Below are positions 15,601-25,812 of a stretch of DNA of 64,000 nucleotides, in pieces. The stretch lies in assembly GCA_030248295.1 (NCBI GenBank), contig JASANH010001508.1:682001-746000 (forward strand), read 5' to 3'. Position 1 is the first letter of the stretch. Each line of letters starts with the position of its first letter. A program made the position numbers and the translations under genes. The DNA is from Mesodorylaimus sp. YZB2_4. Its lineage: Eukaryota; Nematoda; Enoplea; Dorylaimida; Dorylaimidae. The notes beneath the pieces are model-generated. The model made no database searches. It was not told the origin of the DNA and saw only the letters and a program-made list of their open reading frames with translations.

Positions 15601-17042
15601 TGGCACCTGTCCACAAGCGCATACCTGCCTATAATCGGCTTGCTGTTTTGAGACCATCTTTATCGCCTGTGTATGGCTTTAAAAAGTTTATGCGTAGGCA
15701 CACCTGCGCAAGAACTCGTCGGCCGGGAGATAAGGCAAGCGCATACACTCGTCAGACAAACCACGTAAACTCTACTGGGCTTCTGTTTCTTATCACCAAA
15801 GTCATATTCACCTTGGAACCACCTATATCAGCGCTATAATTATCCCCACAGTAGTTATCTTAAATAGGCACAATCTCGTTGCTATGTTTATTGCCTCATA
15901 AAAACTCTTGCAGATCGCTTAGGCACTTACTGTGGTTGTCGTGCCAGCTTTCGCAAAAGCATTAAACCTGACGTCAGCATTCGGTGACTTGGTCTCCTCA
16001 TCGGCAACCAAAATTGAAGAACGACCGTTCGATATGTTGACCAGAATGGCGCCAGTCTTCGAATTAACCAATGACACCTAAAACAAAGTTCAGATATTAG
16101 CATGACAAACTTCAGCGACAGATGCAGTACTACCTGATCAGGTTGAGTATCATTTGGATAGGACAGGAGAACATTGTAGTCCTCAAACTCGACTTTATCC
16201 AAGCCAGAGCTGACCAGCGAATGGTATATGAACTGAGCCACTTCATTTCCTTCTGGAGTGCCCGCCCGATGCATTTTGCTCGTTAAATGCCTGCAAAGAA
16301 CAACGCAGGTAAAGGTGGGCCAATTACAGTATGCTAGCATGTCAGATACGTGATACCATGTTCATGGGGTGTCGGAGCAGCAAAATGAACATATTCTCAG
16401 ACAATTGCCGAAGCTGGGCTTGCCCTGGGTTTAATTTTCAGTGTGGAGGTCGGCTTGCGAGCCATAACCGCCACGGTCTCGGAGACCTTGCAGGTCAGAA
16501 CGTTGGGAGCTCACCGGGTACGTCTGCTCCGAGTGGACATACGGAAGCCAAACGAGTAGACAATTTTGGCTGTCGATCACTGGCAGGATTCACAGCCCAC
16601 TCGCCCTTGTCCGAGGAAGTCAGTGTCTGGTCCAGGGCGCCCACGAATGGAGGTGCTCCTACATAGTGAACAGAGGGAACCTGCCGTGAGAGCTGGTCAC
16701 GGCTGGCGGGGCCCCACCCACAAATAAAGGAAAATTGAGCCTAGAACATTGGCGCTCGATAAGTTGCCTAAAGTCTTCTACAACTGGCCGTTAATCTAGA
16801 CTACAAATGCCTGAGAAACGTCCAACTTACTCCAAATTCTTCTCGATATTCTTCTCATTTACAGCTTGTATGAACAGTTTGCTAATCCTGTCGTCATTTC
16901 CCGAATCGTGACCTCCACTACAGCCGGGTGTGTTTGGATTCGGTACAGCATAGATTCCCACAAGTAGGCCAATAATAAATACGACAGCTGACGCAATCAA
17001 AGCACCCAGTGCCAAAAGCCAAGTGCGATTTGTATTCACCAT
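12690..17042 (-). CDS. NAALAD2/FOLH1-like: Glutamate carboxypeptidase II / NAALADase-type M28 peptidase
   Basis: Type II membrane zinc peptidase; family members remove C-terminal glutamate from peptides such as N-acetyl-aspartyl-glutamate or folyl-polyglutamate. Sixteen exons, 5' to 3': 17042-16831, 16290-16134, 16077-15931, 15559-15238, 15181-14992, 14928-14837, 14781-14659, 14195-14113, 14045-13982, 13925-13858, 13801-13701, 13643-13553, 13496-13256, 13191-13101, 13047-12955 and 12897-12690. They sum to 2283 nt, 760 aa (human about 750). A short cytosolic N-terminus leads to a membrane anchor ([20 protein letters not shown]). The PA-like domain includes [10 protein letters not shown] and [11 protein letters not shown]. 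Zinc ligands and the catalytic Glu are intact: [35 protein letters not shown] and [10 protein letters not shown]. The C-terminal dimerisation domain has NDQLMHLER. The frame at 14659 joins directly to 14195 (KRTNWRPRRT). It looks functional. Confidence 0.95.
16430..16720 (+). repeat. SINE-A copy inside NAALADase intron 1
   Basis: Contains CTGCTCCGAGTGGACATACG, GAAGCCAAACGAGTAGACAA, TTGTCCGAGGAAGTC and CCGTGAGAGCTGGTCACGG. These blocks occur in the same order in the 46.3, 59.1 and 59.7 kb copies (inverted relative to this one). The intron is 540 bp because of it. Confidence 0.8.
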
Positions 17043-18672
17043 TTCATCCAATTAAGTTTCAAGCCTGTGCGTAAGCAGGAACAGGCAATTAATATGAGAG
17101 CATGCTTTGAAGCGTCAGTGTTTCTTGGTACACTTGGAAAAGCAGTCAGAGAATTTTAGGTACGAAACACTGGAACTAGCTTCCGTCGAGCCTGGTTAAG
17201 ATGGCTCAAATGTTTCCACAGATGTTCATGCTGCAGCTAAGTAAAGAGTGCTAGTTAGATTGCGGGGCACAGTGCAGTAGCTAGTTAACTATGTACGCGT
17301 GTCACGAGCATTTGCTCCCATTAACGATAACAACGATGGTTTAAAGCACCAGCTAGCCTTAAACACTGATCTTGTAGAAGATAAGAAAAAGTTGCACGTG
17401 TGGCAATGAGAAAACATTTGACGAAAGGGCCGCCTCTAATGGTCCCCTGTGCTGACGGGAGTCGTAAGTAGGGCCTGTTTCACAATGACAGAGGGCACTC
17501 CACATGCCTGAACCAATGCCAGAGTTGATCTCAACTATGTGAAGCGTAGCTGATGTAATTAGTTCATATTCCAGTTGATAAAACTAGTTGTCTCCCCAAA
17601 TGTTCTATGCTCGTTGATGTGAGCACAATGGCTCTTCACTAGGGACTACACTCGTACCTGCGTGGCACGAAGTGGCCTACCACACACGCGTCGGTATTTA
17701 CATCGGCGGGCCTCACGATCAGAGAATAAGTACAGAATAAATTCCGCGTAAGAGCACACAACCACATGACCAGTAACAAACAAATGCGGCACCCACAGCG
17801 TGGGAAGACAAAACTGCGGCGCCCATCGAAAAACAGGTCCAGTCTAAAACTGGGATAGTCTCAATATTTGTGAAAATCTGTTTAATATACAGTACTGTAC
17901 GTGGAAACAGCGCTCGCACACTTAAAATCGATAGGATCTATTCCGCTTTAGACATTGATCGTAGGATGCTGAACCTGGCGATTGATGGAAATGCTACCGG
18001 TGCGAGTTATCATTTCATGAGAACATGAGACACTCAAAAAAGTATTCTGCCGGGAAGTTAGATTAGAGGGAGCAACGAGGAAGAGCCATGCAGTATTTCG
18101 ATGCCGCCAAAGCGCATGCATCACGAAGCTTTGCGTGCCTCACGAAAAATACTGGACTTTTCAACCGTCTTCATCAAGATGAAGACCATGTCTCATGGTA
18201 ACATTTGGTAAAAAACGCATGGTTTTTCGCTTTGAGTATGTACTGTATACCTCCATGTCTTACTTTTTTACCGAAAGACAACTCAACTTGTACCCACAGC
18301 GTCAATATAAAAAACGGACCATTCATTGAAGCGTAGACAGTGCCTTGATCAGCCTACCCGCATCATAACGGCATCGCCCTATGATGCACTACGTACTAAA
18401 AATAGTCGCCAAACCACTCTGATCGCGACGCGAGACCTTTCCAAAGCAAAACCATGCAATCAGTTCTGATCAAGCACCGACTGGCCTGAGAAGTTTTTTC
18501 GGTCCATAACTTTGGCTGAGAGCAAACAGAATATGCGAAGGTGGTGCATGCGTCGGCTGGCCGCATCGTTATTTTTTGGGCCCGAGCGTTCTCGTATCCA
18601 TATCGTCGATCGTGCCCAGGCACTTGGCGCACTTTAAGCAGCCCATGCTGAACATTTTGAACTAAAACACAG
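17043..18672. other. Intergenic region upstream of NAALADase
   Basis: About 1.6 kb without a recognisable gene or repeat. The promoter of the minus-strand peptidase should lie at its low end. Confidence 0.5.
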
Positions 18673-18675
18673 ATG

Positions 18676-18765
18676 CAGCAAGCAGAGGAGCGTCAGCAAG
18701 CAGAGGAGCGTCAGCAAGCAGAGGAGCGTCAGCAAGCAGAGGAGCGTCAGCAAGCAGAGGAGGAC
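18676..18765 (+). repeat. 18-bp tandem repeat, five units
   Basis: The unit CAGCAAGCAGAGGAGCGT is repeated five times, the last with a changed end. An ATG directly precedes it (18673) and the frame would encode (QQAEER)n, then continues to 18891 (72 aa). A coding role is not supported by anything else; a minisatellite is as likely. Confidence 0.85.
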
Positions 18766-19404
18766 TGGAAACAAAGAGCTTGCTCACCCCTTTGTCTATG
18801 CATCTGTGATGAAGTTCGCTGGGTTGTTACCTACAGACCTAACCACACCACACTCAATGATGCTTACCCAAAGTACGTTGGTACGGTGTGAAGCGATTGT
18901 TGCGCCGAGCGCCAGGGAGACGGGCCATGGAATTTCTTGAACGAGAATAAGAGTGATGAGACTTCTTTACTCGATGCCGAGACGTGGAATGAGCACAATT
19001 TCACACACTGACTAATACATGAACAGGCGCCCCTATTTATACCTTTCCTAATACACGTGCCTGGTAAGGACTGGTCTATCAGGACAAATATGCACACCAG
19101 GAACAGGTCTGGCTCAATGATATGAGATAAAATGACACAATGCAAAACAGGCTACAGCACGGGACCTGGCCCGCGATCCAGAACATATTACCTGTGCACG
19201 CCTAATCAAACATGACAAACTGGGTCTATTCTAATGCGCTAGTATCCATTCGTGATTATTGCCTGGTACCGTGCTTGTCATAGGAAGTGATTGTCAATGG
19301 GAAATTGCGCGGCAAAGTTTGAGTCCACATACCCTTATCACACATCCATTGTACATATGTGCGTTTTGCGGTGGCACTTGTGTACGTTGCACGCTGCAAG
19401 TTTT
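18766..19404. other. Intergenic region downstream of E2 copy 2
   Basis: No recognisable gene. The right edge is where similarity with E2 copy 1 begins. Confidence 0.5.
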
Positions 19405-20215
19405 GCGGGCATTTACTCCTACGACTAGTTCATTGCGAACACACACCGATGACCGAGACACTGCACTGAACACCACACAGAGTGTCATTTCTCATCACGT
19501 TGTCGTGGTTTCAGGGCGATCATGGAGACGACTACGAGTTGGATCCCTGCTGCACACTTTCTTTCGCCAAGCGCGCGTACTCGTTCTTGTCGCGTTGGAA
19601 GGTCTGCGTAGCTTGCGCATTCGACGGACGATCGAGTTCGGGCTCGGCCAGCACCGTGTTCAAGGCTTGGATCACCTCGCGGACGCTGACACCGGCTCGC
19701 CAGCCTTCGGGGTTGATCTTCGAGAAGCACACTTTGCCCGTGTTAGGCTCCACGTTCGGGTGGTACACCTGGAATGCGAGCAGGCCAGAGCTTATGGAAG
19801 ACCCTTGAACGAAAGATGAACTCTTACCTTGGTTTCGAAAGTGAGGATGGGCGGCTGGAACGGGTATCGATCACCGAACACGAATCGCACCTTGAGTGTG
19901 CCGCCGTTGAACGGTTCTCGATCGGGAGCCAACGTCACGGCCCAGTCTCGTTCATTGTCACCCATTGTCTTCACTTCTCGCACCATCGGCGGCGGATCCT
20001 TAGTCAAGTTGGCCAGCTCTTTGCGGACACGATTCGGAGCTATTGGGGCGGCCATGCTCGACGACGACGATCGAGATGAGGAGAGTTGCAAGAGAGCTTC
20101 CGACCGACCACCTGACCCGACTGTTCCCAACACTCTTCTGACGATGAGGCGTCCAAGCCAGGTGCGCTGACTTTACTCTGGCTCCTCAAATTGCTGTACG
20201 ATGCACTGCTAAGGT
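19405..20215 (-). repeat. Inverted segmental duplication, arm 2
   Basis: Reverse complement of 5788-6605 with scattered substitutions. The flank upstream of the ATG (GCGCACCTGGCTTGGAC and the serine-rich leader sequence) is nearly identical, so the promoter-proximal region was copied with the gene. Confidence 0.9.
19532..20055 (-). CDS. UBE2L3-like E2 ubiquitin-conjugating enzyme, copy 2
   Basis: Two exons, 20055-19828 and 19768-19532 (228 and 237 nt, exactly as in copy 1), give 154 aa. Exon 2 encodes the same 78 residues as copy 1, including HPN and the active-site cysteine; exon 1 differs at Ser8 to Asn and Gly47 to Glu. The intron has the same 59-bp length with a few substitutions. Both splice sites and the frame are intact, so both copies should be active. 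Synonymous changes with an almost unchanged protein suggest selection, but a young age alone could also explain this. Confidence 0.9.
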
Positions 20216-20912
20216 TGAGCACTAGTGTGTGCAAGCTGTGTGCCACGTGCAAAACAACGGGTCGCCCAGGATGTTGTGATCATGTTCTGAGAACTGACCA
20301 AGCTGTATGCCGTCTGACAGAGACTGCGGACAGAGCAAAATCACTGCCATTGAAGGCGTCGAATTGAGAATATTTCCAGAGAGATCGAGGAACACAATTC
20401 CTAATTTTAAAATTAGAAATCAGATTGCGCGCGAACTTGATCATGCCCAACCAAAATCTACAGTATGCTTGTGTGCTCCCTCGCCCTTGTGATTTTGCTC
20501 TCCCTCGTCATGTTCATTGTCATCGCTGAAAATAGCGGGCCCACGTGCGCCAGCATGGGACCTAGTAATACTGTAGGCACTTTTGTACATGAGCATATAC
20601 TCTTGCCCTGTTTGACATCTTATAGCCCCTCTTGCACCCGTTTGGAATCCTTTAGTACATCCTGATGTAGCAAGCGAGGATTCGAAGTAGGCATGCGAGG
20701 GAGAAGGTGTGGCCAGTTTCTCTCGTGAATTATATGAATAGAAAATCAAGTAATCTGTAAACACAGTCACACGAGGTGTAGTATGCAGGTAGTAATTAGG
20801 TACATGTCAGTCAAGCTGTCCAACAATACATCACGCTTTCCGAAAATCTCTCGTTGTCGCTTGCACTGTCAGCAGAATTAGCGATGACATCGGGTCTGTT
20901 TTCTAGGGTCGA
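20216..20912. other. Intergenic region between E2 copy 2 and GPCR 1
   Basis: Lies between the promoter of E2 copy 2 and the 3' end of GPCR 1. No recognisable feature. Confidence 0.45.
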
Positions 20913-22028
20913 TCAAGTACCCCTTGGCACTTTTCTATAAACAGTCCTGACCAACTTTGTCGAGCGTCCGAGGAGCCGATGGATTTCGGTGCGGATTTTG
21001 AAATTACTAGCGTAGTAGATGGGCAACCGACAACTGGCATTGACTGCAGTCAGCATTGTGACCACGTCAGAAGAAAAAGAATAAAAGATATCGTGCTTGT
21101 GCAAAAATTTAGGATCGATATGTTCCATGAAAGTCACGACTAAATTTAGTAGATTGCATACCAAATACGATGTCACGATAGCCGCCATCATCTTGCGAGC
21201 TGATTGGGCGGAGCACACACGCTTTGTGATTTCGTCCTCCGTGTACGCACTTGCCTTTCGCAATGCGAATCGCCAGTTCTTGACAATCAGGCCATTCAAT
21301 AAGGTCAGTGCTCCGAACGGGAAAAAAATTTGAACCATGTGCAAAATCCAAAATGAGTAAATCTTGGAGTAATAGAAATCTTGCATTAGTCCACTTTGAG
21401 TCAGTATATAGTAGCTGAACGTACCATGACACAAGTCGTTCCTCTCCAATTTCAGTTCCCAGAATACGACTAATCGGAAAGCTGCACTGAGGATGATCAC
21501 TGATGCAATCACCAAGTATCGCGTGGTTTGTTTGACCCCATAGGCCTGCTCCATATTCTTAGTTAAGTGAACGACTTCTAGGAACCGTTCCATTGTGCAC
21601 ACAACCACCATGTAAGTCGATGCCAAGGTCACGATACGACTCAAGGTGAAGAAATAAGGCACGCACGTGTGCCAAATGTGGTACAAAATCATACTTTCCA
21701 GATACTCGTACAGGACACTGATAGACATGACCATAATGTAAGTGATGGCCACCGCGATGTCCAGTACGGCTAAAGCTGCCAGATAGATAAGATAGGTATT
21801 GCGCAAACACGGTTTCGACAAGATCACAAGTAAGGCGAGGTTCATTACCATCCCCAAGACGCACATGGACAGCCCGAACACGCCAATAAAGCAGAATCGA
21901 ATGAACAGTAATCTCGATGGTTCTGAGACCTCGCACGAATTATTTGAATCCACAGCAGGCCCTGTATGAAAAATGGAAGTCAGGTTGGTCAATTCGGATG
22001 CACTGGAGAATTTGTCTGTCAAAGACAT
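20913..22028 (-). CDS. Rhodopsin-class (peptide-receptor-like) GPCR 1
   Basis: Single-exon gene, 371 aa from the ATG at 22028. The N-terminus has N-glycosylation sites (ELTNLTS, NNSC). Seven membrane segments are visible: about 50-75 (FCFIGVFGLSMCVLGMVMNL), then NTYLIYLAALAVLDIAVAIT, the PYFFTLSRIVTLASTYMVVV segment, YLVIASVIILSAAF, IYSFWILHMVQIFFPFGALT, MMAAIVTSYLVCNLLNLVVT and FSSDVVTMLTAVNASCRLPI. The DRY box is ERF (CTMERFLEV) and the NPxxY motif is replaced by NASCRLPIYYASN. It looks most like FMRFamide/peptide receptor relatives of invertebrates; the ligand is unknown. It is a paralog of the receptor at 24685-25812. Confidence 0.88.
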   Translation of the reverse strand: MSLTDKFSSASELTNLTSIFHTGPAVDSNNSCEVSEPSRLLFIRFCFIGVFGLSMCVLGMVMNLALLVILSKPCLRNTYLIYLAALAVLDIAVAITYIMVMSISVLYEYLESMILYHIWHTCVPYFFTLSRIVTLASTYMVVVCTMERFLEVVHLTKNMEQAYGVKQTTRYLVIASVIILSAAFRLVVFWELKLERNDLCHGTFSYYILTQSGLMQDFYYSKIYSFWILHMVQIFFPFGALTLLNGLIVKNWRFALRKASAYTEDEITKRVCSAQSARKMMAAIVTSYLVCNLLNLVVTFMEHIDPKFLHKHDIFYSFSSDVVTMLTAVNASCRLPIYYASNFKIRTEIHRLLGRSTKLVRTVYRKVPRGT

Positions 22029-24684
22029 GATGCTGTCTTCGCCGAAACTTGGCAGGTGGTAGTGAATGGTGCAGAGAGCACAGCCTGGCGTCTGCAGCAA
22101 GCTGGAGGCGATATGGATAAGAGATATGTATTCCACCTTGGACTAAGCGGGCACGCTTTTGCCACTGGCATACCTACTCCTGCTCCGATAGGATATGGCT
22201 TTGAAATATTTGCTCATGCGTAGCAAAGGTTAGGAAAGAAATGATATCGATATTACTGAGGCATATCCCGCTAACATTAGATCCTTATTAGGTAAGCCGG
22301 GTCTTCTGGGTTTGTAATCCTAAGATCACAAGGTGGAAAAAAGAGTGCTGGCCAAGGAAGAGTAGAGTTCCATTAGGTGTGTGTATTCGCTGTGTGCACT
22401 GCGGCTGAAATACAATATGACTAGAGCGATTTAATTTCGATATCTGTTTCCGCTGAAAATGCTCCGCCTCAAGAACTACTTTATTTTTCTTTAATAAACA
22501 TATAGCCACCGTAGATTGCCGCCAGCTATCGATCAACAGATGGCGAAAGCCTAGACTTTTTGTGTGTTTATTCTTTGCACCGAATGGCCTACTCCTAAAT
22601 GTTAATAGTCTTCCTTCCCCTCGGCCAAGCCGAAAGCAGTTTTGGTCTTATCTCTTTAGTGCGCCTCCTTCCAACTCAAAGACTACCAGCAGACACGAAC
22701 CAGTTGGCACCAAACGACTCGAATTTATGCCTAAAACTGTTGCCATATAAAAAATGTACGTGCTGGCCGACATAAGCCGTACTTCCTGGTCGAAAGAAGG
22801 AACTGTTTTATTCCATCACAAAGCGGTCATCTGAGACAATGAGCAAACTGATCGTGAGTCCTATTAAAAGGAGCTGGAACCCGACTAGGGTAGAGAAAAG
22901 TTGGCATTATCTCAACATGAGTAGACGTAACGACAGCAGATCCTAATCGGCTGGCATCCAAATCAAACATGTCGCAATGGATCATAAAAAAACGCCTGCT
23001 GTCTGGTTCTTGGCTCTTGGGCTTTGGCATACTGTAATGTATAATGCCACGGTGCCACTGCTGACTCCGATGTGAGCTGTCTATCGCGCTTTTAGTTCTA
23101 TTTTTTGTGACTTCTTACTTTCCCACTTCACGGGAGCTAGATTAGCTAGCTGACCAGTGGTCAAGCCTTCTAGGTACAGTGTATGGGGGTCTCTCCTTTG
23201 CCGACTGTCCGTTCGCTTTGCCTCTGTCCTCCACAAGGAACAACTTGAAGTTCTACGTAGGTGAGTCATCCCACGCCTACCGCTCAATGCCAGCAGGTGT
23301 CTTTAGCCAAGGCTTTCTTACAGCTGTGAGGAAATATCAAATATTTTTGTTTACAAAGAAGCATCCGTTGCTCGGGATTGAACCCTGGGCGACTCCAGCC
23401 ACTTCCGACAAAGAAATTGGTTCAAAACCAGGGTCGCTGTGCACCTTTACTTGCAAAAAACCCATTTGATGTCCTGACTGGCTTGTGTACCCAACAACAA
23501 GACGAAGGTTTGAAAAGACAGCAATTGCTGATCGTGAGTCAGCATTAGTGGAGGACCAGACGTCACTCCATATTTGTAGCTCTTTCACCAATTTCTCACA
23601 CTGTACAACACTCAAGCACACCCAGTTCAGTATGTTCATGTTCCGAAACTCAAGCTTCTAGCGATTTACATTAGCTCCTCTTGCTGAGGGACCTACCCAC
23701 AGGTTCTGGTGCATAAGTACTCTTTATCCACAGGTTCTGTGCTCTCTGCACATCGTCAAATCAAAAAGGATGAATAATAAACCATTAAATAGCAGGCCAT
23801 CGGAAAAACGGCGTCGATTAGTATTTCGTTGTGATAAATCGAGAAGCACCCGAGCATAAATTATTCATTGATTCATGACACCATTTTAGACTCTCCATCA
23901 ACAAAAAAAATCTACGCTAGGAACTGCTTTTTAGTATGACAGAGCACGAAAAGCACGTAAATGCTATGCTTTGCGATCTTCGCCTGAATAAGCTAAGTCG
24001 AAAGGCATGTGTTGGGTCTTTAATCAAGGCTTTCTTATATCTGTGAGGGAATATGAAGGCTTAGTGCTCCCGGGTGGGCAGCAGAGAGGGTTATTGCTAG
24101 TCATCATGGCTGCAATGAGGACATACAATTGGTTTAATGGCAGAGAGGAGTCTGCAGCATGCTTGACTAATCTTATCAGCTATCATCCTCGGCAGACGCC
24201 TATCCACAGACCGAAGCCGAATGCACGTGCAGTCTTCAGCAAAACTAGGACAGCCAGATTATTTCTAAGCAAAGGTTTAAAAAAAGTCAGCATAAAAACT
24301 AATCGTAAACCTTCACTTCCGCAAGCAATACATCAGCCAGAGGCTATTTTGCTCGGTAGCACTCAATACCGCTTGCCTTTCGAGACAAACTACGCAACCC
24401 TTTCCACTAAAATAATGAATTGGAGCCGTTTTGAAAAAGGTTTTTAATAATCGAGTTACCAAGCATGTTGAGTTTAGATAAGAAGCCAGCATCAAGATTC
24501 TGGCAGCTACTGCACGTGCTTGGCTATGCATAGATTTCCACCAAGGGCTGGGTACATAATTTGATAAATGTATTGAAACGGGGACTGGTACGAAATCATG
24601 TCCTGCACGCACAGACCGTTCTAATCAGTCAAAAACAGCCTCCGCCAAAATAAGTTCACGACTAACGAGATGCTAGCAGATTTA
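22029..24684. other. Spacer between the two GPCR genes
   Basis: About 2.6 kb without a gene. A short interspersed repeat recurs at 23299-23340 and 24015-24056 (CTTTA-CAAGGCTTTCTTA-CTGTGAGG-AATAT). A GGGATTGAACCCTGGGCGAC block with GACTCCAGCC at 23379-23410 resembles the box-B end of the SINE-A head near 59340, so an old SINE relative is likely here. Confidence 0.5.
23299..23340 (+). repeat. Short interspersed repeat, unit 1 (partner 24015-24056)
   Basis: The two 42-bp stretches match at roughly four of five positions, in the same orientation, about 715 bp apart. The origin is unknown; possibly pieces of a decayed element. Confidence 0.55.
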
Positions 24685-25812
24685 TCATGCATCACCACCT
24701 TGATTATCCGGGAGCGCGTAAGCTTGCTTTCTCGGTGCTGGCTTCTTGCTCAAAGAACCCAAACCCAAACGCTTAATCGAACCGGCGTAGTCGATGACTT
24801 GCTTGCTCAACCACAGTTCTTGAATGGCTTGGCGAATGCTTGAGTTGCTGGCGTAGTAGATAGGAAGGCGAGTGGAGGCGTTTATTGCAGTCAGCAGAGT
24901 GACCACGTCCGAGGCGAAGGCGTAGAAATCCTTGTGCTCGTTCAAGAAATCCATGTGAATATGTTCCCATAGCGTGATGACCATATGTAAAGTGTTGCAG
25001 GCCAAATAGGTGGTAACTATCGATACCATCATTTTGCGAGCAGACCGACTCCGTTCGATTAATCGCTTCATTTCAACACTCTTTTTTCGTCGATTTTTTA
25101 CAACCGATCGCCAAGAGATGATGATGAGGCCATTTAGTAGGACTAAAGAAGGGAAAGGGAAGAAGACCTGGACAATATGTACGATCCAGAATGAATAAAT
25201 TTCGGAATAAAAATAATTGGTTATAAGTTCAGTCCTATCCAACCGTACATAACCCATGGTACCGTAGCAGTCGGGGTTTTCTATGATGACTAGTTCGAAC
25301 AGGACCACGAAACGAAAGACTACTGTAAATATGACCACGCACGCAATGATCTCGTATCGCTTCGATTGTGTCATACAAACGGGCGGCGGGACGAGTCTGT
25401 GCAACTGCAGTACCTCCCAATATCTTTCCACTGTGCAAGCTAGAACCAAATAAGTCGATGCCAGGGTGACGATTCGACTCAGAGTGAAGAAATATCGAAC
25501 TGACGAGTGCCACAGACGGTACAAAAAGTAACTGTTGTAATACTCGTACAGGACACCGACTACAGGGACTAGGAAGTACGTGACCAATATGAGAATGTCC
25601 ATTATAGCCAGTACGGCAAGGTAGATGAAGTAAGTTTTGCGCAGTTTCGGTTGAAAAAGAACTTGCAAAAGGGCAATATTGAAACCAATCCCGATCACAC
25701 AGACTGTACTTCCAAAAACGGCAATCAGCCAGTACTGGGCCTTGAGGTCAGACGCACTGTCCAGCTGGCATTGACCACCGAAGTCGGCAGTAGCATTGGT
25801 CATGGCATTCAT
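24685..25812 (-). CDS. Rhodopsin-class (peptide-receptor-like) GPCR 2
   Basis: Single-exon gene, 375 aa from the ATG at 25812 (the next in-frame ATG, 25803, is possible). It shares its architecture with GPCR 1: VRYFFTLSRIVTLASTYLVL in TM3, ERY in place of DRY (CTVERYWEV), IYSFWIVHIVQVFFPFPSLV in TM5, RSARKMMVSIVTTYLACN in TM6 and NASTRLPIYYASN in TM7. The basic third inner loop has KNRRKKSVEMKRL. The C-terminal tail is short and basic. Same strand and about 2.7 kb apart, so the pair is an old tandem duplication. The ligand is not identified; invertebrate FMRFamide-like receptors are the nearest group I recognise. Confidence 0.88.
   Translation of the reverse strand: MNAMTNATADFGGQCQLDSASDLKAQYWLIAVFGSTVCVIGIGFNIALLQVLFQPKLRKTYFIYLAVLAIMDILILVTYFLVPVVGVLYEYYNSYFLYRLWHSSVRYFFTLSRIVTLASTYLVLACTVERYWEVLQLHRLVPPPVCMTQSKRYEIIACVVIFTVVFRFVVLFELVIIENPDCYGTMGYVRLDRTELITNYFYSEIYSFWIVHIVQVFFPFPSLVLLNGLIIISWRSVVKNRRKKSVEMKRLIERSRSARKMMVSIVTTYLACNTLHMVITLWEHIHMDFLNEHKDFYAFASDVVTLLTAINASTRLPIYYASNSSIRQAIQELWLSKQVIDYAGSIKRLGLGSLSKKPAPRKQAYALPDNQGGDA

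Noticed and set aside
15600-15840. A possible exon between NAALADase exons 3 and 4
   Set aside because: 15931 and 15559 join in phase ([13 protein letters not shown]), as in the family, so no exon is missing.
24007-24447. 146-codon plus-strand frame between the GPCR genes
   Set aside because: No signal peptide, domain or family similarity, and it overlaps a short interspersed repeat.
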